From Bacteroidota bacterium (GTDB lineage: Bacteria; Bacteroidota; Bacteroidia; Chitinophagales; BACL12), in the NCBI GenBank assembly GCA_016706255.1, contig JADJJZ010000003.1, positions 654,501 to 718,500 on the forward strand: a DNA stretch of 64,000 nucleotides, given 5' to 3'. The translations under genes and the position numbers were made by a program. The notes below the pieces were generated by a model. The model did not search any database and was not told the DNA's origin. It was given only the letters and a program-made list of their open reading frames with translations. This document shows, in pieces, positions 28,990 to 36,774 of this stretch; positions within the stretch are counted from its first letter, which is position 1, and each line of letters opens with the position of its first letter.

Positions 28990-29463
28990 CTACTCTCTAA
29001 TTGATATATGTTTCGGTGAACTTAAATAATCAGGTTCTTCCCAGGTTATTGAAGCGTTTAATCCTGCAATTTCTAAAAAGCCAAAATTTTCGCCGAAAAT
29101 TTCTTCTCCATAGGAATGAGTTAAAAATCTAATTGCAATTGCATTTTCTTTTTTGTCCTCATTTAATCCTTTGAGGTAATTGGGGAGTTCTTTAATAATT
29201 AAATCAAATAATTCCAAACATTCATGACTATGGATTTCTGTGTCAAATGCGCCTAATCCCGGACTATGAAATCTGAGGTGAAGGCAATTTGTCACCTTTA
29301 GAATTAGCTTTTTTGTTATCCATTTATCATCAGAGTCTTCATTTCCTTCCCAATTATAATAATCAATTAAAACAATCAGACTTCCTGTTTCATCAAGATT
29401 AACCGATATAATTGTACTATCGTGAAAGTTGAGTTTGTCTAAAATTAAATTAAAATTTTCCAT
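28990..29463 (-). CDS. Imm-like small cytosolic protein, copy 2 (intact)
   Basis: This 157-residue protein has no signal peptide. Its start LILDKLNFHDSTIISVNLDE, the acidic turn EGNEDSDDKW, the strand NCLHLRFHSPGL and the end GSPKHISIRE-like tail (here SSPKHISIRE) are shared with the broken copy at 22381. Short alpha/beta proteins with an FHDS-type start resemble immunity proteins such as Imm50, but the match is only by pattern. It lies between repeat block 5 and the AbiE genes, so it sits at the left edge of the defence-like region. Confidence 0.6.
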   Translation of the reverse strand: MENFNLILDKLNFHDSTIISVNLDETGSLIVLIDYYNWEGNEDSDDKWITKKLILKVTNCLHLRFHSPGLGAFDTEIHSHECLELFDLIIKELPNYLKGLNEDKKENAIAIRFLTHSYGEEIFGENFGFLEIAGLNASITWEEPDYLSSPKHISIRE

Positions 29464-29505
29464 GATATGTAAATTCGGTTGTGTTGTTTTTCGGTAATTT
29501 GTACA

Positions 29506-30345
29506 TTAATGCTCGTGTGTTATTCCTTTTTGAAATGCGCCTAGTAAGGCAAAGGCGTACTCAATTTCTTTATCCAATTTTATTGCCCATGCTTTTGCAA
29601 TAGCCGATTTAGAAACATCTTCCAAATTAGTTTCTAAAACCTTTAATATTCTAGCTGAAATAGCTGCAGATTTTTGCAAATATAATCGGGAATTTCTGCC
29701 CAATACTTCTGCTGCTATCAACAACTGGTCAAAAGGGTCTTTATCTAAAGTGTCGTAATGCTTTTCTATAATTTCATCCCATTTCAAATTATAATAATGT
29801 TGTATGATTTTAAGTATATCTGGAAGATCATCATCTCTCTCTTCAGGACGGTCGCTCCAAGCTATTAATTTTAATATTACCATTCCCTCTAATGGTGGAA
29901 TGTTGGCGATTTTTTCTTCTATTTCAACCTGCACCGCTTCCTCCATTACTTCACCAAAACCTAACCAATGGAGATCAACGTTTCGCTCATTGAAGTTAAC
30001 TGTATTCTTTTCCTCTATTTCACCAAAGGGAAGTAAATCAATGGCTATCTTAAACTTTTCCGAATAAAACGTCCATGGTGCTGCAACTTTATTAAAACCT
30101 TTAGATGCTAATGCAGCACTGATTTTATCATATGCTTTTATACTCGAAACCATAACAGCAAAATCAATATCCTTAGTACCTCGGCCCGGTTGAATGCCTG
30201 TTTTAAGTAATTCCAGTGCAATAGCACTTGCACCTATCAAATAATATGGAATTTCTAACTCACGCATCACCTCGTCAATACAATCAAAGGATTCTTTGAA
30301 ATAAGGGATGGCTAGCGCTTTATAAGTTTGGTTGGATGTACTCAT
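29506..30345 (-). CDS. AbiEii-type nucleotidyltransferase toxin
   Basis: This 279-residue protein has an MNT-type nucleotidyltransferase core. LIGASAIALELL (residues 37-48) is followed by GRGTKDIDFAVMV with Asp59 and Asp61 as the metal-binding pair. DLLPFGEIEEKNTVNF, with a possible third Asp, comes later, and the C-terminal half is helical. These are features of type IV toxin-antitoxin AbiEii proteins, which modify tRNA ends or other nucleotidyl acceptors and arrest growth during phage infection. Its start overlaps the 3' end of the upstream AbiEi gene by 26 bases, so the pair is translationally coupled in the usual antitoxin-toxin order. Confidence 0.82.
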   Translation of the reverse strand: MSTSNQTYKALAIPYFKESFDCIDEVMRELEIPYYLIGASAIALELLKTGIQPGRGTKDIDFAVMVSSIKAYDKISAALASKGFNKVAAPWTFYSEKFKIAIDLLPFGEIEEKNTVNFNERNVDLHWLGFGEVMEEAVQVEIEEKIANIPPLEGMVILKLIAWSDRPEERDDDLPDILKIIQHYYNLKWDEIIEKHYDTLDKDPFDQLLIAAEVLGRNSRLYLQKSAAISARILKVLETNLEDVSKSAIAKAWAIKLDKEIEYAFALLGAFQKGITHEH

Positions 30346-31288
30346 TGTATATTTTTTGAGCAGTTTCTTTATTTCGTTTTCCTCCCTCCAATATCAAGTC
30401 TGTATACACCAGCATAGGTGGTGCAGTTTTATTGGTATTGATTTTCCAAAACATGTCCAGCACTTCTACGGCTCCATTTTTATCAGGCATCAACTTATAT
30501 TTTTTTATAAGTTCCATTCTATTTTCTTTGGTATAAATCAATAACTTTTCCGGTCTTAAATGTCTAGTGAGCTGATCTGCCGCAGGCTCACCACCCCAAA
30601 CTGTTTTTTGGGTATCAAACTTTATTTCCTGCCAATTTCTTTTTATGGTATAACGTTCTTTCACCAATTTAGGTCTTAAAACCGTTGCGTATTCTGCTAT
30701 CCATCTTTCGAATAACGCTTTTTTATTTTCCCAGATATAGGTTTTCTTATTTAATGATAACAGATAGCCGGTTTCTTTCAAACCTTCAATTACCTGTGGG
30801 ATGTTACCTAAACCTACATTGGCATTTTCCGCTAACGCTCTTTGGGTTAACTGAATAGCTTCTTTGTGTTGTAACAGATAAAATAACACTTTAAGCCCTG
30901 TTTTGGTGAATGCCCTGTTTCCTTTGTTTTTTTCTATCTCTAAAGGTTTTTGGGTATCAACAAATAAAAAAAAACCACCCTTTTTAACATAAATATTCCC
31001 GTTGGCCTCCAGGTAGGGGATTCCCTTTTGTCGGAATTCTTCTTTGATTTTTGGAAAAAGACGATTGGCTAACAGAAGAAAATGATCATTTTTGCGAAAA
31101 TCATCTTCCATCTGTTGCAGTTGATATGTTCTTATTTCACGTAAAACTTTGACCGTAAAGACATGTTTACGATGATCCATCTTTAGTTCCAAAACACCAT
31201 CCAATGGACCTTTGTTGCTCCATTTGGCCTGAATTCCAACGATTTGGTTTAGGTTTTGAAGGGCAATATCTGCGATTTCCTGTTCCAT
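30320..31288 (-). CDS. AbiEi-type antitoxin and autoregulator
   Basis: The protein has 322 residues counted from the ATG at 31288. An in-frame ATG at 31318 lies within the promoter and is unlikely to be used. After a helical N-terminal part, FTKTGLKVLFYLLQ, IQLTQRALAENANVGLGNIP and VIEGLKETGYLL (about residues 140-185) form a winged-helix domain. The C-terminal domain includes AADQLTRHLRPEKLLIYTKE, as in AbiEi antitoxins. It is expected to neutralise the AbiEii nucleotidyltransferase and to repress the operon. A perfect palindrome sits between the -33 and -7 elements. Confidence 0.8.
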   Translation of the reverse strand: MEQEIADIALQNLNQIVGIQAKWSNKGPLDGVLELKMDHRKHVFTVKVLREIRTYQLQQMEDDFRKNDHFLLLANRLFPKIKEEFRQKGIPYLEANGNIYVKKGGFFLFVDTQKPLEIEKNKGNRAFTKTGLKVLFYLLQHKEAIQLTQRALAENANVGLGNIPQVIEGLKETGYLLSLNKKTYIWENKKALFERWIAEYATVLRPKLVKERYTIKRNWQEIKFDTQKTVWGGEPAADQLTRHLRPEKLLIYTKENRMELIKKYKLMPDKNGAVEVLDMFWKINTNKTAPPMLVYTDLILEGGKRNKETAQKIYNEYIQPNL

Positions 31289-31301
31289 TCTATTTATTTT
31301 A

Positions 31302-31353
31302 TGTTCACAAATATACAATGTTCACGTGACGTGAACAAATTTAAAAGGTGAAC
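31302..31353 (-). promoter_or_regulatory. AbiE promoter with embedded operator
   Basis: On the minus strand TTTG (31336-31339) and TATATTTG (31308-31315) are 20 bases apart and match the Bacteroidota -33/-7 pattern. Between them TGTTCACGT-G-ACGTGAACA (31319-31337) is a perfect 9-1-9 palindrome. Further GTTCAC half-sites flank it (31302-31308 and 31347-31353). This layout predicts repression by AbiEi occluding the promoter. Confidence 0.7.
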
Positions 31354-31454
31354 GAATGGATAACTAAACCTGAACAAACTTTTTTTAAAAGGCATAAACA
31401 CTGCTCAGACCCGTCATGGTTTGACGTGAAATTGGAATTTATTCCTTCGTAGGT

Positions 31455-31515
31455 GTCATGCCTGTTATTTTGTAAGGGCGGATGCAATTCGCCCCTACAA
31501 AATAACAGACATGAC
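31455..31515. repeat. Hairpin element B of the GTAGGGGCG family (61 bp)
   Basis: Two 26-base arms flank the loop GATGCAATT, with two mismatches. The inner core is shared with the other copies. The outer arm GTCATGCCTGTTATTT pairs with AAATAACAGACATGAC. It lies upstream of the AbiE promoter in an otherwise empty 510-base gap. Confidence 0.8.
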
Positions 31516-31633
31516 AATTTTTAGAAAAAATTAATGTGCAGAAAAATATTTTTATTTGAATCACGAGCAGTACTCAGACTGTGGAGACTGAATTTAAAAT
31601 TTCACCGTTTATGCCTAAATTAATCATACACCC

Positions 31634-31708
31634 AGCTCTGTAAGAGCGACAGAATGGTAAAAAAAAGAAGACCACAAAACGTAAGCCCTGTAAGGGCGAA
31701 AGAATGGT
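31634..31708. repeat. Two direct copies of a 25-base repeat
   Basis: AGCTCTGTAAGAGCGACAGA and AGCCCTGTAAGGGCGAAAGA (each followed by ATGGT) begin 50 bases apart. The inner CTCTGTAAGAG / CCCTGTAAGGG are small hairpins whose changed bases compensate each other. This kind of short repeat is dispersed in many environmental genomes. Confidence 0.6.
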
Positions 31709-31850
31709 TCTGAAAATTTAATTTTGAGGGAGATATCATGAAGACAGAAATTGAAAATTGCTAACCTTTTCCGGCATTATTCAACAGAAATGCCATTGCT
31801 ATTGGCTTCACATTCGTTGCAATTATTTTGCCATCGTATCCAATCACATT

Positions 31851-32486
31851 TTAAGCTATATCAAAATTTTCATACCCGTTTTCTTTCGATCTTGATTTAC
31901 CTAAAAACAAAACCCCAATAGAAAAACACCACAACGGAATTAAAAACCCACTTTTTAGGGCATGCAAATAATCATGCCCGCCTTTATGATTTACCAATTC
32001 GAGCAGGAGGGTTGAAAGTGGTATTGAAACAATGATACCTACAACCGACAATACCAATCTTGCAAAAGGGATATTTTTACCAAAAAATTTTAAAATAAAA
32101 AATGTCCCAACTGGCATAAATGGTATAATTAAATAAAAGGCATTTCTAAACAAATTAAATTTCCAGGCCGGTGTGGTGTTTAGCAACATATACGCTGTTG
32201 GCCCCTGACTAAAAAAGTATGTTAGCGAAATATCCAGCCCATAATAAACCAACGCACCAAAAATAATTGCCACAACATTAAACAACACCTTCCTATTCGG
32301 TATCACATCCACAACCCCATTTGCCCAAATCAAAAACAACCCAAAACCCACCGGAACAGCCCAATGAAAATACCCCAACCAAATCAATCCCGTCCACCCA
32401 TGATATTCCACCTCAATTCTCCAAAGTAAGCCGCATAGGAGGGAGAGGAGGGTTAGGGAGGTATATGGGAATAATTTAAATTGCAA
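31851..32486 (-). CDS. Six-helix integral membrane protein of unknown function
   Basis: The product is 211 residues with about six hydrophobic helices, among them LTLLSLLCGLLWRI, GYFHWAVPVGFGLFLIWANG, FNVVAIIFGALVYYGLDISL and FARLVLSVVGIIVSIPLSTL, and a charged tail SRSKENGYENFDIA. I do not recognise a family. It ends 34 bases upstream of nothing else on this strand; the AAA+ ATPase gene ends 34 bases before its start, so it may belong to that operon. After the stop the same frame stays open for 29 more codons (NVIGYDGKIIATNVKPIAMA...). That could be a chance frame or a nonsense-interrupted tail. Confidence 0.6.
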   Translation of the reverse strand: MQFKLFPYTSLTLLSLLCGLLWRIEVEYHGWTGLIWLGYFHWAVPVGFGLFLIWANGVVDVIPNRKVLFNVVAIIFGALVYYGLDISLTYFFSQGPTAYMLLNTTPAWKFNLFRNAFYLIIPFMPVGTFFILKFFGKNIPFARLVLSVVGIIVSIPLSTLLLELVNHKGGHDYLHALKSGFLIPLWCFSIGVLFLGKSRSKENGYENFDIA

Positions 32487-32520
32487 TTTGTGTGTTTTAA
32501 TAACTTATAACTATAAAAAA

Positions 32521-33590
32521 TTATTTTATTTTTAAAATTTTATAAAAGTGTTTCATGCCTATTTGTTCTTTCTGACTTATTGCAGTTTTAGCTACACTAT
32601 CAATTAGCAATTTTAGATCAGAAAATGAATAATCTTCAGTGTTGTCTGCTAGCAAATCCCAATCGATAAACTCACTCGGACGATCTTTCATATATTGCAT
32701 GATGAATTCGTGTCTAGCTTCTAAATCGGGAACTTCAACTAAAACTTTTAGATCAAAACGGCCTGGTCTAATTGCAGCGGAGTCAATTTTATCCAAATGG
32801 TTTGTTGTCCCAATTATTAATATATCTTTTGAAGCGGCTTGTTCTAGGTGTATTAGGAATTCATTAACTTCACTACTGTAACTATGTGATAAATCATTTT
32901 TTCTATTGGGCAATATTGCATCCAATTCTTCAAAAATTATAACACAAGGGCTTTCTAAAGTCATTTTTCAAAAAAAATCTTAATGTTTTCTTGGCCTCCA
33001 TGTACATAAATGCTTGCAAACTCAGATGGATTTACTTTAAAACACTTTAGTTTCAAACGTTCAGCTAGATTCTTTGCAATGAACGATTTTCCACAACCTG
33101 GAGGGCCATGAAAAATTACACCACTTGGTATTGGAATTTTGTAGGCAAGGTATAATTCCCGTTCAAGAAGTGGTAAAACAATTTCAGTTTCTAAAATTGA
33201 CTTTAATTGTCTCATGCCTGCCACACCATTCCAGTCCTTTTGAAAATCCCTGGTTAAATTTATACTTGAAGAAAATGAAGTTCTATTTTGCAAATTTAAT
33301 CCAGCAAGTAATTGCTTTTTTAAGGCAACAGCGGTTATATTTTCAGGATTAAGTTCACACTCTAAACAAGTCCATGCTAAAGCTTCTGCATGCCTGCCGA
33401 TATTACGTAGAATGTCAATTCGCAACAACCAAGTTGCGCGCCTCATTTCAAAAGTTTCTTCTGCATCAGAAAAAAGCCCTCCTGAATCTGCAATTGAGGC
33501 TTCGATCAAACTTAGCGCTTTATTATATTTGCGAGCTGATAACAATCGCTGAATAATTAGAGGGATGTTTTTTTTATTAGAAAGGTTCAT
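32521..33590 (-). CDS. AAA+ ATPase (Cdc48/FtsH-like module), frameshifted
   Basis: The corrected protein has 356 residues. The N-terminal 115 residues are helical and TPR-like (ARKYNKALSLIEASIAD, RHAEALAWTCLECELNPEN). The AAA+ module has Walker A GPPGCGKSF (162-170), Walker B CVIIFEELD, GTTNHLDKID and the arginine-finger region AIRPGRFDLKV. The frame breaks exactly after IKIFFEK. One A lost from an A-run near 32963 explains it, since EK-MTLESPCVI then joins in the normal AAA order. Such stand-alone classical AAA ATPases with a short helical adaptor appear beside restriction and phage-defence genes. Here the gene follows the DUF6883 gene by 117 bases. Substrate unknown. Confidence 0.8.
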
Positions 33591-33707
33591 TTAAATAAAA
33601 TGTATAGTTGAACAAATATTTACTTGAAATATAAATGTTATTTTAAGTTTAGAAACCTCAAATTGGTGTTTTTCTTATCCTCAGGTTGAAATAAACTTTT
33701 AAAATAT

Positions 33708-34040
33708 TTATTTTGCAGGATAAGCGGTTATCAATATAGGTTTTTCTTGTCCGGTTTCAATAATCCAAATTGTTATTATGCAAGGGTTTCTTTGGTCTGG
33801 AGTAATAATTTTACACTTTAATTCGTACTTAATACCAAATTTGGAATCTTTTGTTTGCTCAATTTCCCTCTCAATTGCATGTTGAATAAGCGAATTCTTA
33901 AATGTTTCAATATCATCAATTTTGTAACCGAAACGTTTGAAAAAGTTAGCTTTGTGCTTCCCAATTTCGTGTAATTCATTTAATAAGTAGCCGGTAATTT
34001 TATTATCTGCCACAAATGACTGATTGTTATTTGGTATCTT
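33708..34040 (-). CDS. DUF6883-family protein
   Basis: The ATG at 34040 gives 110 residues: MKIPNNNQSFVADNKITGYL, GKHKANFFKRFGY, then FGIKYELKCKIITP, PCIITIWIIETGQEKP and the terminal ITAYPAK. This order (IPN...K..YLL...H..GK.KA.FF...G, then KY...T.P......WI...G...P.L.TAYP) is that of DUF6883, a small family usually encoded directly beside a DUF4926 protein. The function is not established; the pairing suggests a toxin-antitoxin or nuclease-regulator relationship. Here the start overlaps the 3' end of the helicase gene by 14 bases, and that gene ends in a DUF4926-like domain. The usual pair is therefore preserved, with its partner fused to the helicase. Confidence 0.75.
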   Translation of the reverse strand, partial: KIPNNNQSFVADNKITGYLLNELHEIGKHKANFFKRFGYKIDDIETFKNSLIQHAIEREIEQTKDSKFGIKYELKCKIITPDQRNPCIITIWIIETGQEKPILITAYPAK

Positions 34041-36774
34041 CATGCTTTGGTTTTTCATCAATTTGATAACCATATACTGTTTCAGTCACACTTGAATCAT
34101 TTACAATAAATTCTACTTCATAAGCATCTCTATTTTCATAAACATGCACTACTGTGCCAACTGAACCTTTAGGGACTTTATCGATTTTGGAATTTGCAAC
34201 CACCATTGCATATTCATTAATTAACTTTGAAATATTTTCAAAGCTTTCCTCATAGTCTTGTCTTGATAAAACAGTATCAAATAGTCCAATATCTTCACCC
34301 TCGTGCCTATTGATTCCGATATATTCCAAACTGGCATCTTCGTAGCGTTTGAATTTGTAAACGGCATCATTCATAAGTGCAGAGTTAAAAACTCCAAGAC
34401 TAACTAATAATTCAAAGTCTCTTACTGAAAGTGCTGTTACCTTTTTAAAAAGACCTGGTTCTAATTGTGTAATTACATCTTTGAGGCTTCTTTCTCGATA
34501 ATCTGTGAGGTACATAAATACAGGTACACGGGTAGCAAATTTTATTAATTTATCTTGTATTTGTTTCCTTAAACTTTTGTATTCTTTTTCTTCTGCTGTT
34601 AATTCCTGCTTCTCTTTCTTAGTAAGTGATCTATCGTTGGCTTCTTTTTTTGATTTTTTAATTGCTTCCGATTTATTTATAATGGTTTCAATATCTTGAT
34701 TTAAATTTCTAAATCCCTCAATACTCATTAATGCTTTCATTGCTTCTTCATTAGCCATCAAACGTGCAAGTGTAGGGTTATCTACATTTACAAGTAATGC
34801 GCTTTCCCATCTTCTAGCTAAAAGCGTTGCAGTTGTACCACTCATTGCCATATCTAAAATTCCTGCAGCATCTACTTGTTTCATAGAGCTACCATCATAA
34901 GCCAAAACCGGAAGGAAGTTTATAAACTCAGCAACTTTAGCTTCGGGATTTGTTTCATTTACATTGAGCCGACAACTGTAATCTGCAATTTGCCTTAAAG
35001 CGCGATCAGGTGCAAAGTCAAAAACATAACATTCTTCTTTTAATATTTCTTCCTTATTTGGTGACTTGCTGTCAGGATTTTTAATGACCCAAGGTGTTTG
35101 AACTCGAAATGCTGCTTGAAAATATGTTTCGGGACTAGAAGAATTACGCAACATAAAAATGCCAGTCCATGGTTTCACAGAAACACCAGTGGTGAGCTTT
35201 CCACACGAAAGAGTAATTGTTTTGGATTCTAATGGATTGTCAGTCATAGCATTCAAAACAGGAGGCAATGCTTCAATTCCTATGCCCGCTTGCATTCCTG
35301 CCGCAACAACAACTTTGTAATCGTGATAAAATGTATTTTGTCGTTTTTCTAGCAACAATGCCATTGCATTACAGGCAGCCACGGTCGGTAAAAACCAAAA
35401 AGTATGATTCAGTACTTTGAGCAATGGAGCGTGTGAAAAGGGCAAAGGCGGTTTTTTTGCTCCCATTTTTAAATGGTCAATGGTAGTTTCGCTAAACGAA
35501 CCTCGAATTAAATCCAACCATTTTTGGACTTCATCTTCGTATTTGAAACGTACTTTTCGTCCTTCGCCTTCGGCTGAAAAGAATATATTTAAATCAAATC
35601 CGTCAAATTCACCTTGCATCGCAATTTGACGAATGGAATCAGGTAATTGATAAGTGAGCATTACCATCCGTGGTAACGATGCGTAAGGATTTGGACCTTT
35701 GGAATTATCCCAATTTTCTTTAGCTTTTTGCTCGTCAGAATATGTCCAGTTGAAAATTTGCTCTTCGATAAATTCTCCTGAACTGATGGCTCGAAAAGGA
35801 GTGCCTGACAAATATAAATAATGATTAGTGCTGATTGGGATAATTTTCTCCAAATGTTCTGTTTTATCCTCTTCGGCTATCCCTTCTCTTTCAATTTTAT
35901 TATATTCTTCAATTTCTTTTTCAGCTTCTAAATCTTTACCGAATAAATCCTTGGCGTTTTCTCGCCATGCACCAAAATGGTATTCGTCAAAAATGATACA
36001 ATCCCACACAGTTGCATGTACCCATTCATTTTTGGTTTTAATACCCCCTGTGTTGGTGTTCTTTCCTAAAAAATCTTGAAACGAGCCAAAGCAAACTAAT
36101 GGTTTTTTAGTGTTAATATCCTGGCTCGACAATTCATCAGCGTGTTTGGAAATGAATTGCCAGCCTTTAAAATCTACATGAGATAGCAAATCTTCCTTCC
36201 AAGCATCTTCAACGGCTGGTTTAAATGTTAGCACCAGCACTTTTTTCCAAGCCATTTTTTTTGCTAATTGGTAACTGGCAAATGTTTTTCCGAAACGCAT
36301 TTTGGCGTTCCACAAAAAATGGGGTGTTCTATCTTTATTTTCTTTTTTGAAGCTCTTGAAATATGAAATGGTCTTATTAACAGCCGCTTCTTGTTCAGGA
36401 CGCATACCAAAATTAAGGATACGATTTTCTTCTGTTTTTTCACCTGTTTTGATTTGGTGAATTGCTCTCCGCAAATCATTTAATGAACATTTAAACCATT
36501 CTCCGCTATCATTTACTATTTTCCATTTTCGTAAAAGGCGGTGCACTTCATAGTCAGTAAATGAACTACCATCGCTTTTCATAGCCGATTCTTCAAATAC
36601 AATTTTGTATTGAATAGCAGCTGTGCCTAACTGCTCTTTAATGCGTGTTTGGGCATCTCGGTCCGTATACCCTATTTTGAGTAAACCCTTATGCGTATCC
36701 ACACCTATTAATTCATAAGCGTATATGGTTGGATTGGTGGACGGGCGTGGTGGAAAAAAATCTTTTTTACTCAT
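34027..36774 (-). CDS. GIY-YIG nuclease/DExH helicase restriction-type protein with C-terminal DUF4926-like domain
   Basis: The product is 915 residues from the ATG at 36774, which overlaps the methylase stop by 8 bases (ATGAGTAA). An N-terminal T5orf172/GIY-YIG-like domain (IYAYELIG, KGLLKIGYTDRD, residues 17-50) precedes a superfamily 2 helicase. Motif I is AKMRFGKTFASYQ (157-169), motif II is IIFDEYHF, motif III is LYLSGTPFRA and motif VI is FQAAFRVQTPW. A coiled segment rich in Lys/Glu follows (KKEANDRSLTKKEKQELTAE). The last 70 residues (KVPKGSVGTVVHVYENRDAY and EVEFIV) match DUF4926. Together with the methylases it should form a restriction-modification system. The DUF4926 fusion is unusual. 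Confidence 0.85.
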   Translation of the reverse strand: MSKKDFFPPRPSTNPTIYAYELIGVDTHKGLLKIGYTDRDAQTRIKEQLGTAAIQYKIVFEESAMKSDGSSFTDYEVHRLLRKWKIVNDSGEWFKCSLNDLRRAIHQIKTGEKTEENRILNFGMRPEQEAAVNKTISYFKSFKKENKDRTPHFLWNAKMRFGKTFASYQLAKKMAWKKVLVLTFKPAVEDAWKEDLLSHVDFKGWQFISKHADELSSQDINTKKPLVCFGSFQDFLGKNTNTGGIKTKNEWVHATVWDCIIFDEYHFGAWRENAKDLFGKDLEAEKEIEEYNKIEREGIAEEDKTEHLEKIIPISTNHYLYLSGTPFRAISSGEFIEEQIFNWTYSDEQKAKENWDNSKGPNPYASLPRMVMLTYQLPDSIRQIAMQGEFDGFDLNIFFSAEGEGRKVRFKYEDEVQKWLDLIRGSFSETTIDHLKMGAKKPPLPFSHAPLLKVLNHTFWFLPTVAACNAMALLLEKRQNTFYHDYKVVVAAGMQAGIGIEALPPVLNAMTDNPLESKTITLSCGKLTTGVSVKPWTGIFMLRNSSSPETYFQAAFRVQTPWVIKNPDSKSPNKEEILKEECYVFDFAPDRALRQIADYSCRLNVNETNPEAKVAEFINFLPVLAYDGSSMKQVDAAGILDMAMSGTTATLLARRWESALLVNVDNPTLARLMANEEAMKALMSIEGFRNLNQDIETIINKSEAIKKSKKEANDRSLTKKEKQELTAEEKEYKSLRKQIQDKLIKFATRVPVFMYLTDYRERSLKDVITQLEPGLFKKVTALSVRDFELLVSLGVFNSALMNDAVYKFKRYEDASLEYIGINRHEGEDIGLFDTVLSRQDYEESFENISKLINEYAMVVANSKIDKVPKGSVGTVVHVYENRDAYEVEFIVNDSSVTETVYGYQIDEKPKHEDTK

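Noticed and set aside
32955..32970. Programmed frameshift in the AAA+ ATPase gene (A-run followed by TGA overlapping ATG)
   Set aside because: The same one-base homopolymer loss is found in many unrelated genes of the window, so an assembly error is simpler.
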